From Lyngbya sp. PCC 8106 (GTDB lineage: Bacteria > Cyanobacteriota > Cyanobacteriia > Cyanobacteriales > Microcoleaceae): 64,000 nucleotides of DNA. The notes under the pieces are model-generated. The model did not search any database. It had not been told where the DNA came from and saw only the letters and a list, made by a program, of their open reading frames with translations. Shown piece by piece: positions 34,497 through 44,077 of this stretch. The stretch is taken from positions 1-64,000 of the forward strand of contig NZ_AAVU01000031.1 in the NCBI RefSeq assembly GCF_000169095.1. Reading direction: 5' to 3'. A program made the translations under genes and the position numbers. The stretch's first letter is position 1; the number at the start of each line of letters is the position of its first letter.

Positions 34497-35284
34497 CTTT
34501 TTATTTGACTTTGCCTGAGTTGATTAATACAGTGGATATAGTTAGGAATCGGTTCCTCTGCGATTCGACAAGCCTCAGCATCAACGCTAATTAAATCGTC
34601 ACCCCAAAAGACTTTTCCGCAATAAATTGATTTTCCTTTATCGGGTTTCCAGTCAGGGCTAATAAATTTGCGATCGCCATCAACAACCGCCCCATCAAAT
34701 AAGTGTCCAATACAAAAATAAACATCCTGTAAAACTAATGGTACCGAGGGACGATGCAACTGTCCCCGTGAGTTGGGACTTCTGGCTTTATATTTACTGC
34801 GAGGAAACAACCCATAAAGGTTTTTAAGCGAAGCTGAAATTAACGGTTTTCCTTTGAGGTGAGTGCGTTTGAGGGCGCCTATACTGATGCGACAGTCTAC
34901 TTCTTGAAGAATCGCTGGGGCGTACATCGAGGGGAAGCGTACAGGTTGAGGGGAAAGGTTCGGGTACTCGATCAATGGGAGTTGATCTGCATCTAAGAGT
35001 TGAATTCCATCTGTAAACAAATCAGACAAACCATTACGATCAATAATCTCATGCAGCGATACGGGTGAACAAACTCCTTCAACCACTAATATTTCTGCTG
35101 TGGGGTTGAACTCCCTCAGTGTGTTTAACACTCGACCTAAAACCCCTCCACTAATGGTTACAGGTGGGCCGACGGGATACCCTAAATTGGGCTTAACCAA
35201 AATCCGTTTTGCGTCTATGGCGGTTTGGGGAGGTTGATAAACAAAACTCTCAGTCGTCTCCACGTGGACAGTATGATCTCTCAT
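34493..35284 (-). CDS. DUF362 family protein
   Basis: 263 residues. The start (RILVKPNLGYPVGPPVTISGGVLGRVL) and middle (CRISIGALKRTHLKGKPLISASLKNLYGLFP) match DUF362, found in proteins associated with iron-sulfur clusters and archaeal or bacterial redox systems; function is unresolved. It lacks the C-terminal ferredoxin part of longer family members, being shorter than typical. Its 3' end overlaps the GH1 gene by four bases. Confidence 0.8.
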   Translation of the reverse strand: MRDHTVHVETTESFVYQPPQTAIDAKRILVKPNLGYPVGPPVTISGGVLGRVLNTLREFNPTAEILVVEGVCSPVSLHEIIDRNGLSDLFTDGIQLLDADQLPLIEYPNLSPQPVRFPSMYAPAILQEVDCRISIGALKRTHLKGKPLISASLKNLYGLFPRSKYKARSPNSRGQLHRPSVPLVLQDVYFCIGHLFDGAVVDGDRKFISPDWKPDKGKSIYCGKVFWGDDLISVDAEACRIAEEPIPNYIHCINQLRQSQIKS

Positions 35285-35597
35285 TGGATAGATTTACAAT
35301 AGCTTTATAAATAATTAAAAGATTATAAAGATTGAATAAAGCCTGTTTGATAGGATGTTATTCAGTGATTATACGCAACTTATCGTTAATTCAGTATTAT
35401 AGTTAAAGTAAATAAAGCTAGTCAAAGAGATTTACTACTTAAGTGTGATGGAGATCACCAAAAAAAGCGAGTAGAATCACAAGCAGAAGATGTTTTTAGT
35501 CACGGTAGAGTCGGGAAGCATCAATAATACTTAAGATCGTAAAATTCCGATTCGGTTATGTACATCTTCTCTGCTAGAGATTTAAGGGGAAATAAAA
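35285..35597. other. 313-bp promoter region with a CRP-like site
   Basis: No gene. AT-rich; divergent promoters for DUF362 and the 96-residue gene lie here. The only recognised element is the 35444-35459 palindrome. Confidence 0.5.
35444..35459. promoter_or_regulatory. CRP/SyCRP1-like binding site
   Basis: TGTGA-N6-TCACC: five of five bases on the left and four of five on the right match the TGTGA-N6-TCACA consensus bound by CRP-type regulators, including SyCRP1. It lies 139 bp before the DUF2949 ATG and 160 bp from DUF362. Confidence 0.5.
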
Positions 35598-35888
35598 ATG
35601 CTATCTACCAAACAAGCTCAATTAGTTCAGTTTTTACGCTTTGAATTGTCGATCCCTGCCGCTTCTATCGCGATGGCTTTGCGTCATCCCGAACAAGATT
35701 ACGGGCAACTACCGATGATTTTGTGGCAATATGGCTTAATTAGCTTAGAACAGTTAGATCGGGTTTTTGACTGGTTAGAACGTTTTGGAACTTCTGTAGA
35801 AAGTAAACCCAAATTTAATAGTGCAGATCCAGATAACGGATTAGTCAATGAATCAGTCGATTTGTCTTCAGCCTCTTTCGTTGCTTGA
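35598..35888 (+). CDS. DUF2949 family protein
   Basis: 96 residues. The N-terminal 65 residues (LVQFLRFELSIPAASIAMALRH, QLPMILWQYGLISLEQLDRVFDWLE) match the cyanobacterial DUF2949 family, a small helical protein of unknown function; the tail is polar and variable. A GGGGA site precedes the ATG. Possibly under CRP-type control from the upstream palindrome. Confidence 0.85.
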   Translation: MLSTKQAQLVQFLRFELSIPAASIAMALRHPEQDYGQLPMILWQYGLISLEQLDRVFDWLERFGTSVESKPKFNSADPDNGLVNESVDLSSASFVA

Positions 35889-36245
35889 CGTTAAATAGAA
35901 TGAATGTGAAAAAATGCTAAATCTCAGCGGTCATGAGGTCAAAGTTAGAAATTTAACATGAAATCAAAAGCTTTAAATAATCTTCTTTTTATCTAAAAAG
36001 AAAGCCTACAAAATAATCAAAATTAATCATTAATAATGAGTTTAGATGAGGCTTACTTTTATATTGGAAATCAAGAATAATATTAAATAATCAGTTTAAA
36101 TTTGTCTAAACTCCTCCAATCCCTCTAAAATAGAATCAATCCTTCGTGATTCAGCCCAAATCTCCGTCTAATCAGGTTGCTCGCTTAAAAAGAAGGATAA
36201 TTTCAGATTAAACTGAAAGATGGGGCTGAACGCATTACTGATGTT
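35889..36245. other. AT-rich gap of 357 bp before the STAND gene
   Basis: No gene or recognised element; AT-rich leader with runs of A and T. It presumably holds the promoter of the large STAND/WD40 gene. Confidence 0.5.
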
Positions 36246-39200
36246 ATGAACTTTGAAGAGGCACTCACGATAACAGATACTGTCGTTTTTGAAAAGACGG
36301 GTAAACACCTGAGTGATGCTCAACGGGCTGTCGTTCAGGGAACTTGGTATCGTCAAAAATATCACGAAATTGCCTTATCCTATCGCTGTACTCCCGAATA
36401 TCTCAAGCAAGATGTTGGCCCCAAACTATGGCGTCTACTCTCTGATGTATTTAGAGAAAAAGTCAGTAAAACCAATTTTCGGACTGTTCTGGAACGACAG
36501 ATCAACCTTGTTGAACCGATTTTCCATACTTCCTTCGCTTCTCACCCTCCATCGCTGAATCTTGATCCTCAGAAATCATCTCTACAGGTGGACTGGGGAG
36601 AAGCCACCAATGTTTCATTTTTTTATGGTCGTTCCCAAGAACTATTCCAACTCGAACAATGGATAGTGACTCAGAGATTTCGGGTTGTCGCTATTTTAGG
36701 AATGGGTGGAATCGGGAAAACCTCTTTATCAGTACAACTCACTCAAAAAATCAAGTCTGACTTTGAATATGTGATTTGGCGAAGTCTTCGGAATGCTCCT
36801 CCATTATCCGAAATTTTAACTGAAATTATTCAATTTTTATCCGATAAACAATATATTAATTTATCCTCTGATGTTCATCGCCAAATTTCGCAACTGATTG
36901 ACTTAATGCGACAATCTCGCTGCTTAATTATTTTAGATAATGCCGAGTCAATCTTACAAGAAGGAGATCGAGTTGGACGCTATTGTGAAGGCTATGAAAG
37001 TTATGGTGAACTGATTAAACGCTTAGGAGAAACCCGTCATCAAAGTTGTTTACTCTTAACCAGTCGAGAAAAGCCTCGTGAAATCGCTGCATTAGAAGGA
37101 AAATCTCTCGATGTTCACTCCATCCAATTAATGGGATTAGCAACCGAAGACTGTCAAGCTTTAATTCAAGCTAAAGGAGTTTCAGCCTCAACCCAACAAT
37201 GGGATCAGTTAATTCAACGCTACGCCGGAAATCCTCTGGCGATTAAAATTGTCACCACTACAATTGATGATCTTTTTGGGGGAGAAGTTGCCGAATTTCT
37301 CGAACAAATTCAACAAGGAACGGCTATCTTTGGAGATATTCAAGATTTACTTGAACAACAACTCGGACGTTTATCAGAGTTAGAACTTGAAATCATGTAT
37401 TGGCTGGCGATTAATCGAGAACCTATTTCTCTAAGCGAACTCCGAAAAGATATACTCTCGGTTGTTTCTCCGACAGAAGCCATTGAATCGTTAGAATCTC
37501 TCAAGCGGCGATCTCTGATTGAAAAAAGTTCTCGTGGGTTTACCCAACAACCTGTAGTCATGGAATACATAATTGAACAGTTTATTGAACACATTTTTCG
37601 AGAAATTCAATCAGAAAATATAGATATTTTAAATCGATATGCTTTGATCAAATCTCAAGCTAAAGATTACATTCGAGAAAGCCAAACTCGTGTGATCCTC
37701 AACCCCATTATTCAACGCATTTTAGAACGTTATTCCCTATTTAAAGAACTGCAAGAAAAATTTCATCGCTTATTAATAAAACTTAGAAATGAAGTTCAAG
37801 AAAAATCTGGATATGCGGGCGGAAATTTGATTAATCTCTGTCATCAATTACACTTAGATTTAGTCAACTATGACTTTTCAAATTTAGCGATTTGGCAAGC
37901 TTATCTGCAAGATGCCAACTTACAAAATGTTGACTTTTCAGGTGCCGATTTATCTCGTTCTATCTTTGCGGAAACGTTAGGAAATACCCTCACCGTTGCT
38001 TTGGGGCCACAGAATACTTTAGCCACTGGAGATGCGGATGGAAAAATTTTGCTTTGGAATAGTGAACAGGGTCAAAAATTGCTCGTCTTTCAAGGAAAAA
38101 CAAAAGGGGTTAAATCGATTGTTTTTAGTCCAGAAGGGAACTTAATCGCCAGTGGAAGTGATGATCAAACGGTGAGAATTTGGAAAGTGAGTACAGGTGA
38201 ATGTCTAGATCGTTGGAGTGGGCATCAAGAAACCATTAAATGTGTGAATTTTAGTTCTGATGGTCAGATGCTTGCCAGTGGAAGTGATGACCGAACCGTC
38301 AGGGTTTGGGATGTGAATTCAGGGGGCTGTTTACAAGTGCTGACTGGACATCGTGAAGGAATTAGAACTGTAATTTTTAGTCCCGATAATAGCATAGTGG
38401 CGAGTAGTAGCGATGATCAAACTGTGAGATTATGGTCAATTCAGACGGGTGAATGTTTACGAACTTTTACCGGAAACTCAACTTGGAATTGGACGGTTGC
38501 TTTCATCAAAGAAGGGACTGAAAATTCCCAACTTAAAAATGGAAATTGTCAGAATTTAACTCTAGTTAACTCCGAGTTTGACCTTTCCAAAATTTCCTGG
38601 ATCGCGAGTAGTTGCGATGAAAATACGGTGCGTTTGTGGGATATTGAATCTGGTCAATGTTTCCAAAGTTTAGAAGGTCATCTTGATTCGGTTTGGGCCG
38701 TTGCATTTAGTCGAGATGGTCAACTTTTAGCCAGTAGTAGTGATGATCAAACCGTGAAAGTTTGGCAGACGAAAACCGGGAGTTGTTTAAAAACCTTGAA
38801 AGGATTTGAAAGTCAAGTGTGTTCTGTTGCATTTAGTCAAGATGATCAAATTCTCGCCACCGGAAGTCAAGAACAGATGGTTCAACTCTGGGATATCGCC
38901 ACAGGTCAACGGTTAAGAACCCTGCGAGGACATAAACATCAAGTGTGGTCATTTGTTCTGAGTCCCGATGGGAAAACCCTCGCCACAGGGAGTGATGATC
39001 ACCGAGTTCGATTGTGGGATATTCACGCAGGTCGATGTATCAAGCGGTTTAGCGGACATTCTGACTGGGTGTGGTCTGTTTGCTTTAGTCCGAATGGTCG
39101 GATGCTAGCGAGTGGAAGTTATGACAGTACCGTGAAGTTGTGGGATACCGATACTGGAGAAGCTTTAAAAACACTACATGGTCATAGCGATCGCATTGAG

Positions 39201-39920
39201 ACGGTGGTTTTTAGTGGCGATGGGAAACTGTTAGCCAGTGCGAGTGATGATCAAACGGTGCGAGTTTGGGATGTCCAAACGGGGGAATGTCTACACACTT
39301 TAACTGGACATAGCCGTTGGGTGGGAGTTGTGGCTTTTAGTCCCGATGGGCAAATTTTAGCCAGTGGAAGTCATGATCACAGCCTCAAATTGTGGGACAT
39401 CCAGACGGGGAAATGTCTCCAGACTTTAGAAGGACACTTTCAGAGAATTGATCTGTTGGCTTTTAGTCCTGATGGCCAAAGTTTAGCCAGTGGAAGCCAT
39501 GATTGCACAGTCAAGGTGTGGGATGTCTGCACGGGAAAATGCCAAAACAGTCGGTTAGTTGAAAGTGAACATCTTCAAGCGTTGATGTTTTGGGATGAGG
39601 GACAACTTTGGGTCGGTGGGAGTAATGAGGGTGAAGTGCGATTGTGGGATGTCAAGACTGGAGAATGTGTTAGGATGTTTGCAGATCAGGATAGTCCGGT
39701 TTGGTCGATTGATCTCAATTCTCAAACCCAGACTTTAGCGAGTGGTAGCTATGATCAAGCCATTCGGATTTGGGATATCAAAACAGGCGAATGTTTGCAA
39801 GTTCTCAGGACAGACAAGCCTTATCACGGCATGAATATTACCGGAGTGACCGGAATTACCACGGCTCAAAAATCAACCCTGAAAGCCTTAGGCGCAATCA
39901 ATCTTAACAGTAGCGATTAG
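36246..39920 (+). CDS. STAND NTPase with vMAP-type N-terminus and 14 WD40 blades
   Basis: 1224 residues. Residues ~1-90 resemble the helical vMAP-N domain of cyanobacterial regulatory STAND proteins. The NB-ARC/AAA part carries Walker A GMGGIGKT (152-159) and Walker B LIILD (227-231). A short pentapeptide-like segment (DANLQNVDFSGADLS, ~557) precedes a C-terminal set of WD40 repeats; I count 14 blades, two seven-bladed propellers, blade 5 being atypical. Such proteins sense or scaffold through WD40 and switch through NTP hydrolysis; in related STANDs they mediate signalling or defence. Effector output is not visible here. Confidence 0.92.
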   Translation: MNFEEALTITDTVVFEKTGKHLSDAQRAVVQGTWYRQKYHEIALSYRCTPEYLKQDVGPKLWRLLSDVFREKVSKTNFRTVLERQINLVEPIFHTSFASHPPSLNLDPQKSSLQVDWGEATNVSFFYGRSQELFQLEQWIVTQRFRVVAILGMGGIGKTSLSVQLTQKIKSDFEYVIWRSLRNAPPLSEILTEIIQFLSDKQYINLSSDVHRQISQLIDLMRQSRCLIILDNAESILQEGDRVGRYCEGYESYGELIKRLGETRHQSCLLLTSREKPREIAALEGKSLDVHSIQLMGLATEDCQALIQAKGVSASTQQWDQLIQRYAGNPLAIKIVTTTIDDLFGGEVAEFLEQIQQGTAIFGDIQDLLEQQLGRLSELELEIMYWLAINREPISLSELRKDILSVVSPTEAIESLESLKRRSLIEKSSRGFTQQPVVMEYIIEQFIEHIFREIQSENIDILNRYALIKSQAKDYIRESQTRVILNPIIQRILERYSLFKELQEKFHRLLIKLRNEVQEKSGYAGGNLINLCHQLHLDLVNYDFSNLAIWQAYLQDANLQNVDFSGADLSRSIFAETLGNTLTVALGPQNTLATGDADGKILLWNSEQGQKLLVFQGKTKGVKSIVFSPEGNLIASGSDDQTVRIWKVSTGECLDRWSGHQETIKCVNFSSDGQMLASGSDDRTVRVWDVNSGGCLQVLTGHREGIRTVIFSPDNSIVASSSDDQTVRLWSIQTGECLRTFTGNSTWNWTVAFIKEGTENSQLKNGNCQNLTLVNSEFDLSKISWIASSCDENTVRLWDIESGQCFQSLEGHLDSVWAVAFSRDGQLLASSSDDQTVKVWQTKTGSCLKTLKGFESQVCSVAFSQDDQILATGSQEQMVQLWDIATGQRLRTLRGHKHQVWSFVLSPDGKTLATGSDDHRVRLWDIHAGRCIKRFSGHSDWVWSVCFSPNGRMLASGSYDSTVKLWDTDTGEALKTLHGHSDRIETVVFSGDGKLLASASDDQTVRVWDVQTGECLHTLTGHSRWVGVVAFSPDGQILASGSHDHSLKLWDIQTGKCLQTLEGHFQRIDLLAFSPDGQSLASGSHDCTVKVWDVCTGKCQNSRLVESEHLQALMFWDEGQLWVGGSNEGEVRLWDVKTGECVRMFADQDSPVWSIDLNSQTQTLASGSYDQAIRIWDIKTGECLQVLRTDKPYHGMNITGVTGITTAQKSTLKALGAINLNSSD

Positions 39921-40347
39921 TTCAACTCAAAATATTGCTTTTGCTGCTTTACTCTAAATTGTCCCATCTTTCCAACTCCCTTTACCAAATCTTTACAATT
40001 AGAGGGAGTATTTTGATGAAAGCTTTACGATGAATGATTGAGTTTTCTATTAAACTATACTCGTATAGATAAATATATACTTCATTCACATCTGCCGCTT
40101 GGATTGAGCCTAAATAAATCTGGATCTCCTTTTGCATACTCCCCCAGAAAATGACAAATTGACTGAGGTGAGGGATAAAAAATGATTTCAGTTAACGCTT
40201 ATTTCATCATCAACTTGGGACGCATCGTTAAATAAACGGTTAGATTAACCGAAAACTATAGTCGTGAAGAATCAAAATTTGCAATCTTCATTTTTAAATT
40301 CTGGGTACACTTTTTAATATTTGTTAAGTCAACTAAAATTTTTTTCT
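39921..40347. other. Gap before the orphan 418-residue gene
   Basis: No gene. AT-rich; includes a short palindrome CTATAC-TC-GTATAG at 40055-40068 and A/T runs. A TTG at 40321 could start the next protein nine codons earlier. Confidence 0.5.
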
Positions 40348-41601
40348 ATGAGTGTGAGAGGGCTAACTGTGATTAACTCTATCGGGTTCAACTCCTATAA
40401 GTCTTTGGATGAGCATAAACTTTATACTCATCTACAAAATTGCGCCAAAACGGAGTCACCTCAACAGTTGATTCAGCGTTTTCGCCATTTATTTTTAGGT
40501 GAAGTCGAATATCAAGATCCAGAGGTTTGGGCGATATTAAGTCAGATTGTTGACGGGGATTTTTCTCAGCAAGAATTTTTCCATATTCTTAACCGTTGTT
40601 GCTATATTTTGATTAACTGTTGGTTGAAACGTCGTAAGTCGCAATGGGCAATTTATGAATTAGTACAACTCTTTGAAGTTTTACCGACTGGACTCCCCCC
40701 TTGTTGGACTGCTAAACGTCTGCGATCGCTCGTTAAACACTTTATTCAATCGGAACAATATCACGCTTTACGTCGTCTCGCTAAAGCCTTTAAAGATTGT
40801 AAAAATACTGAGTCTAGTGAAACGAAAAGCTTAGATTCACTGATTATTCGATATCCCTATTTATACGAACATTTTTTTCTCACCGACGACAGCAGTGACG
40901 ACCAGCGCCAAGAAATTCGCATGATGCGAAATCGCAATCAATTACGGTTTGAACATGATTTACATCAGTATGTTACCAACCGTACCCACAGCCAAGAACA
41001 AGGACTCATTCTATTACCGACAAAAAACCCCACTCTACTCTCAGACAAAAAATATTACTCTGCTGTTAATCACTTTACCAGTAAAGTCGATGGTCATCAT
41101 ACCTATCCTGAGTTGGCGAAACAGTTCGTTCAACAAAGTCGAAGAACTCGTTCCTACCGAACTTTTAAAGAAGAACTCTACGAATATCTCAGCACGTCTA
41201 TTGATCCTAAATATGGTAAAAATCGTTTTAATAAACGTTTATATCAAGTCTTACAAGACACTTTAAATCACAACGACAGCCAAAAAGTCAATGATTCTTT
41301 ACTCGCGGGAACGTGTCGTAAATTATTTAACTTTATGGTGGTTGAGAGTTTACAACAACCCAATCACTTTGTCTTTGTCGATTTACTCAATAATTTGGGA
41401 GCAACCTCAGTCACCGGGACTTTACTCAAGTTAGTTTTAATTTGTCGTAAAGTCAAAAGAGATTTAGAAAAGCGTTTTTCATTTTTATTCAATCATTATG
41501 CGACCTTTTCTAAAGATAAAGTTTTTTGGTTAGTCGAAGCTCTTGAAAATGTTAATATTGCTTTTTGTTTGAACTTTGGATCTAAAAAAATTTTGTTTTA
41601 A
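40348..41601 (+). CDS. Orphan helical protein, unknown function
   Basis: 417 residues from ATG 40348 (MSVRGLTVINSIGF). The N-terminal half is rich in helices with paired charged and aromatic residues (DEHKLYTHLQNCAKTESPQQLIQRFRHLF), and the C-terminal part is basic. I do not recognise the family, though the NSIG...DEHKLY start looks like a conserved cyanobacterial group. Adjacent to a STAND gene upstream and an inactivated mcrC on the opposite strand downstream. A partner or substrate of STAND is speculative. Confidence 0.5.
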   Translation: MSVRGLTVINSIGFNSYKSLDEHKLYTHLQNCAKTESPQQLIQRFRHLFLGEVEYQDPEVWAILSQIVDGDFSQQEFFHILNRCCYILINCWLKRRKSQWAIYELVQLFEVLPTGLPPCWTAKRLRSLVKHFIQSEQYHALRRLAKAFKDCKNTESSETKSLDSLIIRYPYLYEHFFLTDDSSDDQRQEIRMMRNRNQLRFEHDLHQYVTNRTHSQEQGLILLPTKNPTLLSDKKYYSAVNHFTSKVDGHHTYPELAKQFVQQSRRTRSYRTFKEELYEYLSTSIDPKYGKNRFNKRLYQVLQDTLNHNDSQKVNDSLLAGTCRKLFNFMVVESLQQPNHFVFVDLLNNLGATSVTGTLLKLVLICRKVKRDLEKRFSFLFNHYATFSKDKVFWLVEALENVNIAFCLNFGSKKILF

Positions 41602-41846
41602 AGCAAGTAGAAATACGAAGACAGAGCGGGGTATTTACGGTTGATACCTATCTTTTTCAGCGGTTGAGTGTTCCCAACTCCAGAGATTTTCTGTAATGAC
41701 AAAGCAGTCATTATGGATTATATGTCTGACCTCAAGATAAAGGTCGCATGGCTTCTATTCCCCATTTTATTCTTGAAAGCTAATCCCTAGCAAATCCGCT
41801 AAAAATCTATCACCCGCTTGCTCCAAATTTCCCACTAAAGAAAAGG

Positions 41847-41951
41847 TTAAACTGCGAATTCTAACCCGACCCATTCCGAAATTTCCTCTCGCGCCAACAG
41901 CAAGGAACCATATTCAACCAATTCAATAATTTGGGGAGATGTTGCACTCAT
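41847..41951 (-). pseudogene. Truncated McrC-like remnant
   Basis: Starting at ATG 41951, which overlaps the stop of the McrB-like gene as ATGA (the usual translational coupling), the frame gives SPQIIELVEYGSLLLAREEI and stops at TAA 41847-41849 after 34 codons. The start resembles McrC N-termini (IELxEYxxxxLxRxxIxExxG). The rest of McrC, including its nuclease domain, is missing; an overlapping frame stays open another 27 codons to 41767 and may indicate a frameshift. Confidence 0.55.
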
Positions 41952-43543
41952 AGTCCCACCTGTTGCTTGACTTGCTCCCAACGAAATTGATTAACTGTAC
42001 TGGCTTGGTCAAAGAAATACTCCTCCAAATACGGCTCGATTTCCAGCTTCCAAATACTCTCGATTTCTTGGGTTATATCGGGCTGCAAAAAAAAGCTAAT
42101 CCCGATTTCATAATGAGAATTTCCAATCTGCTGATTGACTTGTTTTAACGTTTTAATTAATCCCTCAACTGAAAAGTCAATTCCCCGATGATAACGCCGC
42201 AAAACTTCGTAATTTGGGGATAGAGAAATGAAAGCAAAGCGACGCCGGAGGGCATGGTCTACCAAGGCAATAGAGCGGTCTGCTGTATTCATTGTACCGA
42301 TAATTCGTACATTCTCTGAAATGCCGAATTGTTCACCCGAAGTTAAATAAATTTCTTCATTGCGGTATTCTAATAAATACATCAATTCTCCAAAAATACG
42401 GGCTACATTTCCCCGGTTTATTTCATCAATAATTAAAACACAAATATCCTCACAATTCCGAGCCTGTTGACAAAAATTAAGAAATCTTCCATTCACGAGC
42501 GGATAATCTAATTGTTCCCCGTTTTTTTGAGGGCGGATACCTTGTACAAAGTCTTCGTAAGCATAAGCAGGATGAAACTGAACAACATCTATAAAACCGT
42601 TCCCACCACTAACTAAATATTTGGCTAATTTCTTAGCAATATAAGTTTTACCCGTGCCGGGTGGCCCCGAGAAAATTATCTGTTGTTTGCGTTCTAGTGC
42701 TTGCAACCAAAACGTTAACGTTTCTGCTTCTATTCCCGTATCTTCGGCGCATTGAGTTAAAGTATATTCCGGTTGTAAATTCATTGGTTCAATCTCAAAA
42801 TCGGTTTCAATTTGTTCATTTTCTGGGGATAATTCTCGTTCGGAAAAATCATATTTTTTCACGCCAACTAACCAATGAGAAAACATATCAAACAAGTCAT
42901 CATTTCTCAGGGCAGGTCTACCGGGTTGATGGAGTTCTGGAGTCAATTCTTTAATCAATTGGTGTCCAGCGAGATTTAGGGCTGGATAATCCGTTAATTT
43001 TGTGCTGTAAGATGTATTGGCGAAATAATTGATAACTTGCCGCGATTTATTATTAATTAATAGAAAATCATCCGGGCGAAGTGCGTTCAGAATAGGGGTA
43101 AGCATTCCCGTCTGGAAACCTTTTGAATAAGGATTTTCAGAAAAGGCTTGACAAGCTGCCGATAATTGAGTTGGATATTGATAGCAGTAACGAATAAAAT
43201 TTAAAATCGGTGATGATACTTTTTGCCAGTCTTCTGGCTTTGTCCACTTCGCTCCCTCAAACCATTCTTTGAGATCTTTTTTGATAGCTGGTGCGTGATG
43301 TATCCAGGCGCCTCTTTGAAGATTATTCGCACTTTTTGAGTAAGGAAGTAGTTGTAGCAAAACGGCTTCTGTGAGGTCTTCAACTGACTGAGACTCGGAA
43401 GATATCGCCTCAAAATTCCTTTTTCCTTGCTGACGCTGTTCGTTGTAGGCGGTTGTATGACGTATCCCCGCAGGTGTGTTGGGATAAGAGTTGATAAATT
43501 CCTGGAACAATCTAACAAATTTGGCTTTCTTTTCTGCTAACAT
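41948..43543 (-). CDS. McrB-like AAA NTPase
   Basis: 531 residues. An N-terminal domain of unknown type (~1-250) precedes an AAA (dynein-related/MoxR type) ATPase: Walker A GPPGTGKT (293-300), Walker B VLIIDE (369-374), and sensor GTMNTADRS (416-424), with an arginine finger-like RRRF. In McrBC this GTPase pairs with McrC nuclease to cut modified DNA. The specificity domain differs from E. coli McrB. Downstream mcrC appears broken, so the pair is probably not working as a standard restriction system. The gene follows the ASCH protein gene by 78 bp on the same strand. Confidence 0.85.
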   Translation of the reverse strand: MLAEKKAKFVRLFQEFINSYPNTPAGIRHTTAYNEQRQQGKRNFEAISSESQSVEDLTEAVLLQLLPYSKSANNLQRGAWIHHAPAIKKDLKEWFEGAKWTKPEDWQKVSSPILNFIRYCYQYPTQLSAACQAFSENPYSKGFQTGMLTPILNALRPDDFLLINNKSRQVINYFANTSYSTKLTDYPALNLAGHQLIKELTPELHQPGRPALRNDDLFDMFSHWLVGVKKYDFSERELSPENEQIETDFEIEPMNLQPEYTLTQCAEDTGIEAETLTFWLQALERKQQIIFSGPPGTGKTYIAKKLAKYLVSGGNGFIDVVQFHPAYAYEDFVQGIRPQKNGEQLDYPLVNGRFLNFCQQARNCEDICVLIIDEINRGNVARIFGELMYLLEYRNEEIYLTSGEQFGISENVRIIGTMNTADRSIALVDHALRRRFAFISLSPNYEVLRRYHRGIDFSVEGLIKTLKQVNQQIGNSHYEIGISFFLQPDITQEIESIWKLEIEPYLEEYFFDQASTVNQFRWEQVKQQVGL

Positions 43544-43621
43544 GAATCATTAATATTTTTCGACAACATTGAGCAATGCAATCAGTTGATTTTAGCCTGA
43601 TTTTTGAGAGAGTATTCGGGT

Positions 43622-44071
43622 TTAATTTTTTCCTAAAGCTTTAATAATTTCATATTCACTCTTATTTAAGTAACGATAACTTTGGGGCGGGCGCAAGTAA
43701 GACAATTTTTTGGATAAACGCTCTAATTTTACAGGCTTTTCAAACGGCTTGATTTTCTTGATTAGGATACCAACAACGATAGATGCTCCTTGATAATAAC
43801 TATCAAATTCTTGGCGACTAATACCAAGATTGTCTTTGTATTCATCCCAAAATTTTTTGAGTTCTTGACGGGATGCTTTAATTTCAATAATTCTCTCGAC
43901 ATCAAAGGAGCCTACAAAAACTTTTTTAGGAGATGAAACATACACAACAACGATGTCTCCCTCCTTGAGTCTCGTCCGAACTCTACGCAACTCAATTGTT
44001 TTTGTTTGTGTCTCGAATATTTGTTTGGCATATTCGGGTTTAATTGACAGTAGAAGTATAGTTGGTAACAT
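43622..44071 (-). CDS. ASCH-domain protein
   Basis: 149 residues with the ASCH/PUA-like pattern: LLLSIKPEYAKQIFETQTKTIELRR (start), EGDIVVVYVSSPKKVFVGSFDVERII, and the terminal LRPPQSYRYLN. ASCH domains bind RNA or modified nucleotides and occur next to GNAT and modification-dependent systems. It starts 6 bp after the stop of the GNAT-PIN fusion, so the three minus-strand genes form a unit. Length typical for a single ASCH domain. Confidence 0.8.
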   Translation of the reverse strand: MLPTILLLSIKPEYAKQIFETQTKTIELRRVRTRLKEGDIVVVYVSSPKKVFVGSFDVERIIEIKASRQELKKFWDEYKDNLGISRQEFDSYYQGASIVVGILIKKIKPFEKPVKLERLSKKLSYLRPPQSYRYLNKSEYEIIKALGKN

Positions 44072-44077
44072 AGCAAT

